A stretch of DNA of 64,000 nucleotides, from contig NC_009416.2 in NCBI RefSeq assembly GCF_000002875.2, positions 503,501 through 567,500 on the forward strand. The letters are read 5' to 3'. Shown here one piece after another: positions 27,966 to 38,527 of this stretch. Under the pieces are notes generated by a model, which worked only from the letters and a program-made list of their open reading frames with translations, was not told where the DNA came from and searched no databases. This stretch comes from Leishmania infantum JPCM5 (Eukaryota > Euglenozoa > Kinetoplastea > Trypanosomatida > Trypanosomatidae). Every line of letters begins with the position of its first letter. The stretch's first letter is position 1. Both the position numbers and the translations under genes were made by a program.

Positions 27966-30900
27966 ATGAGCCTCAACCCCAACGCTCCATCGTTTGACCC
28001 GACGGCGAAGCCGTTCATTCCGTCCTTTCTGTGCAGCGACCCGGAACAGTTTGTGCCACCGGTGTACCACCCCACCCCGCAGTTCAACCCGCAGCTGCGG
28101 AGCCTCGCCGGGGCCGGCGCTGTCAGTAACGACGATGTCCCGCTCCTCTCTGGTTTTAAGCGAACTAGCAAGCCGGTGACTACCGCGCCGGCACCGTCGC
28201 CCGAAAACTACGAGACGCCAAACAGTATCGCCGCTGCAGGCGCCAAAAAGTCCCCCACCGGCTTACCCGGCCAGGCAACAGGGGGCAGCGGGGGGCCGCC
28301 GATGATGTGGCGGTCTCCGTCGCCGATGCACAGGGCGGCAGAGGCCTTTCCTACTCGGCCCATGATGAACCCCAACGCGGCCGTGCCGTCAGCTGCCTCG
28401 ATGGCCGTCGGTGCCGTACAGGGTGGGAGCCGTGTGAACACGGCTGCGAGCCTCTCCAGTGGGATGGGGGCTGACGGGTCCTCGGAACGGCTTGACGGAG
28501 ATCAGCCGCCGATTCTCGGGTGGTCTTCCTCCTCCATCCGCCGCCCTCCATCAACGGGCCCGTCAGGGTCCCCGCTGTCGCTGCAGCAGCAGCAGCAGCA
28601 GCAGCAGCTGCAGAACGCCGGCGCTCGATACACCGCGCCGCAGCCGCCGCCGCTGTCTCAGTCACTTCCTTCGGCAATACCACGTTCGCAGGACCGCAGT
28701 GGACAGCAGCTGAGCGGCGCTCCCTTTTTTTCATCGTATGGTGTCTACCCTCATTCCGTTCCTGGCGGCAGCGCCCCGCAACTGCACTCCCCAGCCCAAG
28801 GAGCACCTCCCTCGCAACGCCCACTTCCGCAACACCAGCAGCCGTCGTTTCCACAAAAGGTTGCACCTGTGTTACCCCGGAGTGCCCAGGAGCGACAGGC
28901 GGCAGCGGCGGCGGCGGCAGCGGCAGCGGCGGCGGCCAACGAAGGGAGTCGAGGTGCATCCCCGAACAGTCTCAGTGCCAGTGAGGCGGGCAACGGTGCA
29001 CCAGTTCGCATCGCCGCCCAAGAGCAGCGTGGCCCATCTCCGCCCATGTTGCCTGAGCCGCGCTCCGAGACTGTGTCTCAGCAGCACCAACAGCAACAGC
29101 AGCAAGGACAGTCTGTGGCGGACTCTACCACTCCCGGTCCCCGCCAAGCGACAGCCAACCCTCCCGTTTCGGCGCTGGTACCCCCTCGAATTGCCTCGGC
29201 CCCAATGGCACGCGCCATCCGCGTCGGCGCGGCAGGCGGCAGCGCAGCATATTCGACCGCAGTCGCAGCCACCACGGCATCACCGTATTCAGGACCCACC
29301 CGAGGAATGCTGTCATCGAACCATGTCGGTGCAGTATCGCACCTGCCGCGTGCACCGCCGACTGCCGCAGCGAACCAGGGTGCGACACCCATTCCAAGCG
29401 CAGGCAGCTCGAGCGGCAGCCCAGCACCGCCGACGGCGCCGCAGCCGCACGTGTCGCCGGCGCCGCAGTCTGTGAGTACGGCAAAACCCCTGAGCGGACC
29501 GGCACCTTCGACGCTGACGACGACGACGCCAGCACCGCGCCCTGCTCCGGCCACTAGCGTAGCAGCGCTCAGCGGGTGGCGACCCCCGCAGTTTGGCCGC
29601 AAGGCCGCCCCGACGAACAGCGACCCGCTGATCGTTATGATCTTTGGCTGCCGTGGGTCCGGGAAGACGACTCAGGCTGAGAACATTGCCGAGCGCTACC
29701 ACTTGCTGCACCTCTCCTCGGGGGATATGTACAAGGAAGGCAAGCAACCCTTCGCGGAGGTGGAGCAGGCCGTGAAGGACAACTTCGGTCCTGATGCAAA
29801 GGACCGCTCTTACAACGGCCTCGTTCTCGATCGCTTCGTCGCGACAGGGGAGATGGACGCCTACTATCTGCAAGCCGCGCTCAACGTGTGTCAGCTGCCG
29901 GTCCCTCTTGTCTTTTGGTTGCAAGTGGACCCCAAGGAAGGCTTGAGGCGCGCCCAGTCCCGCGGCGATCAAAAGGCCGGATCGGACCACTGGCGCTATG
30001 TGGAGCAGCGGGCCCAAGCGGAAATAGCAGATCGCGTGTACAAGAAGATTGGTGTCCTGCACGTCATTGACTGCAACGCGCTGGAAGCGCGTCGGGTCGG
30101 AGACCGTATTTACAGCATCATTGACGGCCTCTTCCCGAAGCGCAGCCGGAACATTCGCCTCCCGCCCGCCACGCCGGTCGCCGGCTACGACAAGTTCCAG
30201 CTTTTGGACGATTACAGCGATTTCCAGCAGCTTACCAAGGAGGTGCACGCAGCGATCGGCAACACGTCTGGCCGCACGGACAGCGCCCCGCTCTCTAGCA
30301 TTGGCGGATACGTCGACGCCGGCTCGTTTGCGAACCGGCAGGAGTGCAAGCGGATGTCTTCCATGTACGTCACGTTGAAGGTGGATGGGCAGCGCTATCT
30401 GGTCGTGAAGCACTCGCACTTTGGCGTACTGGGTTTTCCGTTTGCCTTCACTGGCTGCTACGACTTCAACGTTCTCTTCGATCCGCTAATGTTTGCGAAC
30501 GCGTTCGAAATGGTCGGCGACAGGCAGGAAGAGGCGAACGGGATCGAGTGGATGCTCGATGCGGAGATGAGCACCAGCGCCGGCGAGTCGAGCCAGCCTC
30601 AGCCGCTGCTACACATTATCGACTACGTGTACTTTGGCGGCAAGCAGGCCAAGCGCACGCCGTTCTTCGAGCGCTACGAGCTCTTGCGGGAGTGGTTCCG
30701 GTTGATGGTACAGAATAGCGGCGAGGCCGGAGCCTACGCGGCTGTAGTGCTGAAACACTACGTCCCCATCAACGAGCTGCCGAAGCTGCTGCCCCGCTTC
30801 GAGGATGCGCCGTTCGCGGTGGATGGGATTGTCTTTCAGGGCAACACAATTTACAAGTTTGGGCTAGACAAGTTCCTCTTGAAGTGGAAGCCGCTGCAGC

Positions 30901-31283
30901 TGTGCACGGCTGACTTTAGACTCATGAACGGAGAGAAGACCGAAGATGGGGTCACGGTTTTCGACCTCTACACAACTGAGAACGAACAGGAGGTCCCCTT
31001 TCCAGGGGCCGTTGGGGTCTTCACAGAGATGCAGATGCGCGCTTACCAGCTGCGCAACAGCGTGGTCGTGGAACTAGAACTGGCCGACGTTGTCGAAAGA
31101 GCGGGTCCCAACGGGCAGCCGGCGACGCAGTGGGTGTTCCACCGTCTGCGTGTCGACAAGCCGCGCCCCAACAAGACTTCTGTTGTCGAGAGCATCGTGA
31201 AGCTGAAGCACCTCACATACCAGGAGCTGATCGATCACTGCAGGGTGCTGCGTTTCAGTGGACCCAACGCCTCTTCGCCCTAG
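27966..31283 (+). CDS. mRNA capping-enzyme-like protein: PAM2 + low-complexity + P-loop kinase + active-type guanylyltransferase
   Basis: The 1105-residue protein opens with SLNPNAPSFDPTAKPF (2-17), a PAM2-type motif that binds the MLLE domain of poly(A)-binding protein. Residues about 40-540 are Pro/Gln/Ala/Ser-rich, with a polyQ run near 207-216 and a polyAla run near 312-324. A P-loop NTPase domain follows (GCRGSGKT 561-568, SSGDMYKEG). The C-terminal guanylyltransferase has motif I KVDG (805-808; K805 the nucleotidyl lysine), motif III WMLDAEMS, IIIa HIIDYVYFGGK, IV VDGIVF and V LLKWKP. This matches trypanosome CE1, a cytoplasmic recapping enzyme with an RNA 5'-kinase plus GTase, and also G5-IP, the capping-type partner of eIF4E6/eIF4G5. 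Which orthologue it is cannot be settled here. The large low-complexity N-terminus is extra relative to T. brucei. The frame extends upstream only via a GTG. Confidence 0.87.
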   Translation: MSLNPNAPSFDPTAKPFIPSFLCSDPEQFVPPVYHPTPQFNPQLRSLAGAGAVSNDDVPLLSGFKRTSKPVTTAPAPSPENYETPNSIAAAGAKKSPTGLPGQATGGSGGPPMMWRSPSPMHRAAEAFPTRPMMNPNAAVPSAASMAVGAVQGGSRVNTAASLSSGMGADGSSERLDGDQPPILGWSSSSIRRPPSTGPSGSPLSLQQQQQQQQLQNAGARYTAPQPPPLSQSLPSAIPRSQDRSGQQLSGAPFFSSYGVYPHSVPGGSAPQLHSPAQGAPPSQRPLPQHQQPSFPQKVAPVLPRSAQERQAAAAAAAAAAAAANEGSRGASPNSLSASEAGNGAPVRIAAQEQRGPSPPMLPEPRSETVSQQHQQQQQQGQSVADSTTPGPRQATANPPVSALVPPRIASAPMARAIRVGAAGGSAAYSTAVAATTASPYSGPTRGMLSSNHVGAVSHLPRAPPTAAANQGATPIPSAGSSSGSPAPPTAPQPHVSPAPQSVSTAKPLSGPAPSTLTTTTPAPRPAPATSVAALSGWRPPQFGRKAAPTNSDPLIVMIFGCRGSGKTTQAENIAERYHLLHLSSGDMYKEGKQPFAEVEQAVKDNFGPDAKDRSYNGLVLDRFVATGEMDAYYLQAALNVCQLPVPLVFWLQVDPKEGLRRAQSRGDQKAGSDHWRYVEQRAQAEIADRVYKKIGVLHVIDCNALEARRVGDRIYSIIDGLFPKRSRNIRLPPATPVAGYDKFQLLDDYSDFQQLTKEVHAAIGNTSGRTDSAPLSSIGGYVDAGSFANRQECKRMSSMYVTLKVDGQRYLVVKHSHFGVLGFPFAFTGCYDFNVLFDPLMFANAFEMVGDRQEEANGIEWMLDAEMSTSAGESSQPQPLLHIIDYVYFGGKQAKRTPFFERYELLREWFRLMVQNSGEAGAYAAVVLKHYVPINELPKLLPRFEDAPFAVDGIVFQGNTIYKFGLDKFLLKWKPLQLCTADFRLMNGEKTEDGVTVFDLYTTENEQEVPFPGAVGVFTEMQMRAYQLRNSVVVELELADVVERAGPNGQPATQWVFHRLRVDKPRPNKTSVVESIVKLKHLTYQELIDHCRVLRFSGPNASSP
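28581..28619 (+). repeat. (CAG)n polyglutamine-coding run
   Basis: A tandem cag run, bounded by ctg codons, encodes a Gln tract in the disordered N-terminal part of the capping-type protein. Length variation between strains is likely. Confidence 0.8.
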
Positions 31284-34200
31284 GAGCTTGCGCGGCACAG
31301 ACGTAGAGAGCGAACAATACAAAGGAGGGGGGGGTCGGCGACCTTGGCTTACCACACTGTCCCGAGCATGTTGCGGCTGCTGCATTTCTCGCTTGAACAG
31401 GTTCTCGTTTTTTTCTTTACCGAGGATTGAGTAGACTGAGACACGTCCAGCCTGCTCTTTCCCAAGAGATTGACTTGCGCGTCTGCGGCGTCTATTCTCC
31501 GGCGACGAAGCGTCCTTTTTCCATGGTCGTGAGGCTTACGGAAGCTCGGGTGTTCGTTGTCTTGGCTAATTCGTCCGCAGGTTGAGTGTGCGGACTTGCG
31601 AGTGGTGGTCATCGCTGGTCTCTCCTCTCTGCCTCGTGAAGAGCCGCATTCCTTTCAGCGACGGGTTTGGTGCAGTTGCTGTAATCATGTTTCTCCTCCT
31701 CTGTGGCCCCTCTGTGGTCGCTGTTGTTTTCATGTGGACAACGACTTCCTTTTGGGGGGAGGGGGTTGTTGGTGATGGTATGCATCGGTGGTGGCGTACT
31801 GCCTTTTCCCTCATTGGTTGGTTGGTCGGTACGCCGCCTTTTTTTTTGTATTGTTCCACAGTTCCGAAGAGGCTTTTGCCGCGCGGCGTCGTCGCGCATT
31901 TTTTGTGCGCGCTTGTGTGAGTTTGCTGTGGTGGTGGTGGTTGACCGTTCATCCAGACTCGTAATGTTTTTCCTTTGCGGCCTCCTTGTCAAGGATATCG
32001 TGTGTTTGCGTGCCACGCATTCTGTTCGTGGTCTATTTTTCTTTTTTTTCTGTGTGTGTGTGTGTGTGTGTGTGTAACGGTATCTCTCGTGTTGTGCACT
32101 GCGCATTACTGGTGCCCGGTCTTAAATACGCGGTGATATGTGCCTGTGTGGGATGTGCAGCCGTGCACTAGTTGCTCTTGCGGACCTGTATGTGATAATG
32201 TGTGGAAATGACAGGTGCGAAAGCGAGGAAGAGGTGGAAGGGTCAGCTGTGAATGGAAAGAGCGAGGCAAGAGTTGCAGAGAAGAACATGCGCTGCTTCG
32301 GCTGTTGAAAACGTCGAATGCGTGCGGCTGGGGTGGTGGGCGGTTCAATAACTGGAATAAGGCGAAGATCGCCACCTGGAGCTGTTACTTTGTCAGCAGG
32401 CCGTTTCTTGGCCGCCCCACCGCCCGTCTTCGTTGTCTCGAACCTCCTCGGTGGCCTCTTCTGACGCGTCCGCGATGAAGAAAGAGAGGTAGCGATGTGC
32501 ATATATGTGTATACCTGTACATGTATATGGAGCGTGTGTGCGCGCTACATGGGGTGCGCGCCCCTCTCTCGCTCACTCGCCCTCTGGTGAAGTTGTGAAC
32601 GCGCGCTCTCTCCTTGTCTTCGCTTCCTCACTTTCGCTTCATGTAACATCGACTGTCGCACCAAGCCAGAAACGAAAAATGGTGACTTGACGACGATTGC
32701 ACCTGCGTAGGGAGGCATGTAGTGGGCTTGAGGAGTACCCAACGGCGAGCTGGAGAAGCTGTGCACCCCTCTCTTTCCCTCTGCCATTCTCGTAGTTGCA
32801 CCGCCGCAAGGGGGATACACGGTGACGTAGCGTGCGCCAGTGAAAGAAAAAAAGAGAGCTACTAAGGCGAGCACAACAATGCGGTACTTTCACGCCTCGT
32901 GCACCTCTGGAGACTGAGCGGAGAGGTTTCCCAGCGCACAAGAAAGCAGGGATGTCGCTCTGTGTGTGAAAGCACGCCAGAGCAATCAAGAACTCGTGTC
33001 CCTTTTTGCGAGGTATTTAGGCGGTATACGCTACCCTCTCTCTGCCCCCCCCCCTCCCCCCTCTCCCCCCAACCTTCTTGGTTGTCGCATCTCGGCCATC
33101 TGGCGCCTATACCATAATACGCCTCGCACGTGTCTCCTCCTGTCCACCGGAACCCCTCCACGCCAGGTTTCTTTTTTTTTGTTTGTTTTTCCCCAAAGCG
33201 CTCCTTCCACGAAGCGAAAAGAGAGAATACAAGAAAAGCGTCTCGCGCGAACGCACATACTCACAAACGCGGTGGTGCATCATCCTCTGCTCTTCTCTCA
33301 CACACCCACCCCTCCCTCCCTACTTCCTCTCGCCGAGGAAAAAAAGAAGGACTGCAAACAGATCCTTTGAAGGAGTTGCTGTTGACATCACAAGAGAAGA
33401 AGTGGGTACGTGTCAAGAGTGAGGGCGTTCGTTGACTCACCTTGCTAGTCTTCTGTTCTCTCTTTCCGGCCTCCGCGTCTTCTGTTAGGTGTTTCTCGGC
33501 GAACTGCCGTTGTCGATCGCGCAGACGCACGGAAGTGACACACACGCATACACGTTCACAAGACCAAAAAAAAAGAAACAAATAGAAAAAGGAACGATTG
33601 CCGTGCACTGCGGGTAGTTGGCCTTATCTGTTTGATTTTTCTTTTGTTTCTGATCTTGGTTCTCCATCGGAGTCCTTTCGGGGTGTCCTCATTGTCATCA
33701 TCGTGGTGAATCCCGCGGGCTCTGTGATAGGGATTGTGTACCACATCGTGTGGGATTTTTTTTTGTTTGTTTACGCTCTGCTTGTGCATGTGTGTGTGTG
33801 TGCAAAGCCGAAGTGCTCGCTCTTTTTCTTTCTTCGGTTGTGCTTTTTTTTTGCGCTGGGTTGTCCAAATTTCCATTTCGGTGATTGCTGCTGTTGTTGT
33901 CCCTTCCTCTTTTTTTTTCTTTCAGACCGGTTCACGGTTCCAGCGGAAAGAGCAGACGTCCGCCGCCTTGACGGCATCTTCACACGGCGCTGGGCTTCGC
34001 TGGAGATTCTAGTTCTCTCTCTCTGTCACCCTGAACCTTTCCCTCCCCCGCTGGGCGATTGCGCCGTCATTTCAACATAGATCATAGCCTGTAACAGTTG
34101 TGCGAGCCGGGGCTTGTGTTTGTGTATGTGCGTGGGAGTCTGTGCCTGTCTGTCTATCGGTGTGTATGTGTGTAAGTGACCGCCTGCGAGCAAGGGCCCT

Positions 34201-34896
34201 TTTTTCTTCTTCCGGCGCTGTAACGCACACGCATTACTTACACGAGGATAGAGAACCACAAAAGACAAACTTGTGTTTCTTGGCTTTCTTTTCCTTTCGC
34301 TTCTTCTCTGCACTCTCCTTATCCCCTTCCACTTCCATACGCTTCCCTTTTGTACTACACCGTATCAGGTCTGTCTCTCCGTCTCTCTCTCTCTCTCTGG
34401 CCACAGTATCCTTGGGGCTGTTTGTTGCTCTTCCTTGTGTGGGTGTGTGCGGCCGCCGTCGTGCTTGGTGATCTGTCCTCCCGTCTTCTCTCCTTTTCGT
34501 TCCTTTTCCGTTTTTTTTTGGTCGCCCTTTGTTTTTTGTTGTAGTGCCGCGAACGCGTCGGCACTGGGGCCTGTGTGCGCCTTGTGGACGCTCTCGGCTG
34601 TCTCATTTCTTCCCCCTTTTTTCCCCAAGTGCGAGCGGCACTCTCCCCCTTCTGCACTGCGCCGCACGTTCAGTCCACGATCCCTCGCACCGTGTCATCC
34701 CCACCGTCTCTCTTTAGCGCCGTCTTCTTCTGACCCTGCCCTTCTCCTGCCTGCCCATAGGCTATCACAGGGGAGTATTCAGCGACGCCGGTGTCTTTCA
34801 CACGCACCGACGAGCAGTCCAACAACTGATATACATCCAAGCGCGAACACCGCGCACCTTTTATAAGCGCACATCTGTTTCTTCCCTTCAGCGACC
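31284..34896 (+). other. 3.6 kb region between the two capping-type paralogues
   Basis: Untranslated or intergenic sequence with a G run at 31326-31333, a (TG)n run at 32051-32075, a TA/TG-rich tract (32499-32529), C runs near 33046-33069 and many poly-T runs. Long pyrimidine tracts at about 34270-34420 and 34590-34740 could serve trans-splicing of the downstream paralogue. No gene recognised on either strand. Confidence 0.5.
32051..32075. repeat. (TG)n microsatellite
   Basis: Twelve or so uninterrupted TG units in the spacer between the paralogues. Confidence 0.9.
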
Positions 34897-37269
34897 ATGT
34901 CGAATCTGAACCCCAACGCGCCATCGTTCCCGGTATCCAACTACCAGCCGAACACGACGCACAACAAGCAAGGCTACAACAACGGCGGTGGCCCCAGCGG
35001 CGGCGGCGGCGGCACGATGCAGAACGAGCGTTATGGCGGAGGGATGATGTACGACAACAGCAACTACCACCAGGGCGGCGGTGGTGGCTACGGTCCTGGC
35101 GGTGGCAATCCTGGCGGCGGCTACGGGCAAGGCGGCGGCTACATGGGCAATGGTCCACAGCAAGGGTACCCGTCGGGTCCTCGCATGGGTCGCAACCATC
35201 GCCAACCGAATATGCCACATAGCCAGTACCAAAACCTAAACGGCATGGTAGGCGGCAGCGGCGGCGGTGGTGGCGGTGGCGGCATGCTCGGCAACTACTG
35301 CGGAATGCCTGCCCCGTATCAGCAAGTAGGCGGGATGGACTTGAACGGCGGCTATGACCAGCAGCCACCACAGCAGCAGATGCCGATGCAACCTCGGATG
35401 CACAACATGCCGCCGAACGCGATGGGCATGAACAATAACATGATGGGTGGTGGCGGTCGCATGCCGTACAACAGTAACCAACGTAACCCAATGCCGAACA
35501 TGCATCCGAACATGAATCCGCAGGCCAGCATGGGACTTGGCAGCGTCAGCGCTCAGCCGCCGCCAACCATGGCACCACCAGCTCCAGTGTCGCGGCCCCT
35601 TTCCGTGCCTCCGGCAGCTGTAGCCCCGTCTTACATCACGAAGAACACGCCACGCGCCGTGATGGTGGTCGGCTACAAGAAGACCGGCAAGACAAGCGTG
35701 GCTCAGGCGATTGCGAAAAGGGAGGGATTTGAGTACGTGTGTCTTAAGTCGCCACTGCAGCAATCTGCCGCCCAAGCAGCAGGCGGTGAGAAAGCCGAGG
35801 AGGCCGAGGAAGCCGAAGAAGAGGATATAAGCCCGCTGGAACGACTGGCGCCACTGCGTGCGGCGCTGGAGAAGAAATCGGCAATGAAGGGGTTGGTCAT
35901 CGATGATGCCTTCTCGACCAACAAGTTCCAAGCTCACTACGTGGTGCACTACCTCGTCAAGGCGGGTCTGCAGCTGGACGCGGTTGTGGCCCTCGTGCCA
36001 GAGCTGGCGTCGCTGGTCGAGCGTGGGGTAAGCTTCGTGAAGTCGCACGCCAAGACGATGCACCCGGAAGCGTTCGAGTTTGCCTCGAGCCTCGACCCCG
36101 ATAGGGTCATTGTTATGGATGAGGACTTGAAGTTGGAAGAACTCGCGGAGAAGGCAGCAGCTGAGGTGTCGGTGCTGCTGAAAAAGAACGACGCAGCGAT
36201 CAAGCTGGAGCAGGAGTACTTCATTCCCAGCTGCCCCATGGTGACCGACGCGGAGCTGGTGGAGCAGATTTTAGAGGCGGAGCGTAGCGCGGTGAAGCGC
36301 CCGCTGCCGTACACATTCACGTACTCGGAGCCGAACTACGTGCTTGACTACGTGCAGTTTGTGCAGTCGGCTGCAAAACTGCAGCACTACCTCGTCACAC
36401 CGTGGATCTGGGGAGATAAGCTTTCGCTGATTGGTTACGACACGAGCGTCTACGTCCACCTAACATCCTACAACCTTTTGTTCAAGTTGAACGACGTGCC
36501 AGCGGCGATGCAGGAGCTCCTCAAGAAGCTCAAGAGCGAGGCGGAGGCATCAGGGGCGGAGGATCCGGCGTCGCAGGTGCTGTTCTGTGTCGAGGCGTCC
36601 ATGCTGGACGATGTCATCTACATCTCTGACATGATGATCATCGGCAAGCAGCATGGTTCGGAGATGCTGCTGCACGATCGTGTGAAGCTGTTGTCCGATT
36701 CATTCGGCAAGCTGCCAAGCAACAGCTCGGTGCGGTTGCTGGAGCACTACCCCGTCTGCGACATCAAGGCATGCCTAGAAGCTTACAAGGGCGTCAGCCG
36801 CGGTGCGATTTTTGTCAACCCTGACGGGATCGAGTACGGCCGCTACGACGTGCGCAACTTTGTGTACCCGTCGGAAACCAAGAGGACGGTGCGGCTGCGC
36901 ATTTGGGCCGGTAGCATGACCGACGGCATGTGGAGCTTCGACGGCTACGTGCGCGAGTACGAGGACGAGGTGTTAGCGACAAGCCGCACCACCGGCGCGA
37001 ACAACCTCCCGGTCATGATTAGTGACGCAAACGTTGACACGCACATGATCAACGACGGCAACATCGTCGAGTGTGTGATGGAGAAGACGGCCACCAAAGG
37101 CAAGTCGCGCGATAAGAATGCGGTGCTGACATTTTGCCGCCGCTGTAAGTGGGAAGTGACACCCATCACTCAATTTTACATGTGGGCGTTCGCGGATCCG
37201 CCGCAGTGGTCCACGGAGTCCTTCCTGGACGCCTGCTCCACCATCGCCTCAGTGCGGCCGACCGTGTAG
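34897..37269 (+). CDS. Capping-enzyme paralogue with PAM2 motif, P-loop domain and degenerate guanylyltransferase
   Basis: The 790-residue protein starts SNLNPNAPSFPVSNYQP, a second PAM2-type motif close to that of the preceding gene. Residues about 25-245 are Gly/Met/Asn/Pro-rich. A P-loop domain has GYKKTGKT (259-266) and an acidic insert (EEAEEAEEEDIS, about 303-314). The C-terminal region follows the plan of the upstream paralogue, but the catalytic motifs are gone: the KxDG position reads WIWGDK, motif III is CVEASM, and LLKWKP is replaced by VYPSET. It is therefore probably a non-catalytic guanylyltransferase-fold protein. With PAM2 it may work in an mRNA-binding or cap-related complex, possibly with the adjacent protein. 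Tandem duplication followed by divergence is the simplest origin. The ATG at 34897 is directly supported by the conserved N-terminal motif. Confidence 0.85.
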   Translation: MSNLNPNAPSFPVSNYQPNTTHNKQGYNNGGGPSGGGGGTMQNERYGGGMMYDNSNYHQGGGGGYGPGGGNPGGGYGQGGGYMGNGPQQGYPSGPRMGRNHRQPNMPHSQYQNLNGMVGGSGGGGGGGGMLGNYCGMPAPYQQVGGMDLNGGYDQQPPQQQMPMQPRMHNMPPNAMGMNNNMMGGGGRMPYNSNQRNPMPNMHPNMNPQASMGLGSVSAQPPPTMAPPAPVSRPLSVPPAAVAPSYITKNTPRAVMVVGYKKTGKTSVAQAIAKREGFEYVCLKSPLQQSAAQAAGGEKAEEAEEAEEEDISPLERLAPLRAALEKKSAMKGLVIDDAFSTNKFQAHYVVHYLVKAGLQLDAVVALVPELASLVERGVSFVKSHAKTMHPEAFEFASSLDPDRVIVMDEDLKLEELAEKAAAEVSVLLKKNDAAIKLEQEYFIPSCPMVTDAELVEQILEAERSAVKRPLPYTFTYSEPNYVLDYVQFVQSAAKLQHYLVTPWIWGDKLSLIGYDTSVYVHLTSYNLLFKLNDVPAAMQELLKKLKSEAEASGAEDPASQVLFCVEASMLDDVIYISDMMIIGKQHGSEMLLHDRVKLLSDSFGKLPSNSSVRLLEHYPVCDIKACLEAYKGVSRGAIFVNPDGIEYGRYDVRNFVYPSETKRTVRLRIWAGSMTDGMWSFDGYVREYEDEVLATSRTTGANNLPVMISDANVDTHMINDGNIVECVMEKTATKGKSRDKNAVLTFCRRCKWEVTPITQFYMWAFADPPQWSTESFLDACSTIASVRPTV

Positions 37270-38213
37270 AGAGAGTGAGACACAGCTTCCATCCCTTCCG
37301 CCACAAACCCGACGTGTCTCTCGCCGCCACCCTCGCCTCCTCCGCCAACTCCCACCACACACACACACACACGCACACGTGAACTGCTGTGTTCGCCTCC
37401 GCGTAAGGAAAGTTCGTGTGCGAGAGGGGTGCAACGTCCTTACTTTCCTCTCGCACCCAACGTGAAAACGGGACATGCTCAACTGAATGAGGGAAAAGGG
37501 ATAGCGACGCCTCTCTCCTAGCCGGCCCACTCAGGTGTTGCGGGTGAAGTGCGTGTAGTCGCACTTCTTTTTTTTTTTTGGGAGTTGACGGATTAAAATG
37601 CGGTGAGAGAGATATGCGCATACAGCACATGCAAGCGATTCGGCAGTAGTGGGGGGGGTGCATCGGCGGGTGGGGTCGGGAAGAGGGGGGCTCGTGCCCA
37701 AATACCCCGCATACATGTAGGGGGGCACAAGTAGAAAAAAAATTGTGTGGGGTGGGGTGTTGTGTAGATAGTCGGAAAGACAGAGTGGCAGAGAGACGCG
37801 CACACCGGCGGGACGTTTTTATTGTTGTGAATGACTAGCGAACTCCCTGAGCGGCGTTGACACGAAGGGCAACAAAGGGAAGGAGAGGAAGCGGTGTGGC
37901 TAGCATCCCTTCAACTTTACGAGTGGCCTCTTAGCTAGCCTTCGCTTGTGAGCGATGAAGTACAACAGGGCTTTTGCTTGTGCAGCGGTCTCTCGGCTGC
38001 TGGCTGCCAGTACTCGGCGGAAACGGCGTAAACAAGGGCGGATCTGGCGCATCTCTCACCCCTCCCCCATCCCGTTTTGTGGGCACTCGTGGACGTGTTG
38101 GTGCATGTGAAGTGATGTCAGACTTCGTTCTTGTTGCTGCAAATAAAAAGCACACATATTTTTTTTTTAAAGGCAGTCAGCGTGAAGGCGCGAGGCAACG
38201 GTGGCGGTATGTC

Positions 38214-38234
38214 TGTGTGTGTGTGTGTGTGTGT
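38214..38234. repeat. (TG)n microsatellite
   Basis: Uninterrupted TG run in the strand-switch region; a second lies at 38655-38672. Confidence 0.9.
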
Positions 38235-38488
38235 CTGTATGTGCCGCGTATTGCGCACATCTTTGTGTGTCACTATAGTCCATCTTGTGTTTCTCTTTTC
38301 CTGTTCTCTCGTCCGCCCTCTCTCACTCTCCTCTTACGCCCGTTGTCGTGGTCGTCTTGTCGGTGATGCTGCCGTGTGCGCCTGTGTCTGTGGGTATTTG
38401 AGCAGGAAAGGTGAATAGAGGGAGTACGTATGACTGCCTCATTCTTTGTGGGCGCTGTGCAAGCTTCCCGAGCAGCTGTGTGTGTGTG

Positions 38489-38527
38489 TGGGTGAGTGGG
38501 TGTGGGTGTGGGTGTGGGTGTGGGTGT
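38489..38527 (+). repeat. (GGGTGT)n tract in the strand-switch region
   Basis: After a TG run, the sequence reads GGGTGA then GTGGGT and about five GGGTGT units. The G-rich strand is the top strand, with at least four GGG tracts separated by TGT loops, so it is a quadruplex candidate. It resembles a variant telomere-type repeat but is internal. Confidence 0.8.

Noticed and set aside
29313..30419. 368-codon minus-strand open frame
   Set aside because: Antisense shadow of the active-type capping enzyme; no recognisable motif.
38489..38527. True telomere end
   Set aside because: Units are GGGTGT rather than the kinetoplastid TTAGGG, the tract is under 40 bases, and ordinary genes lie on both sides.
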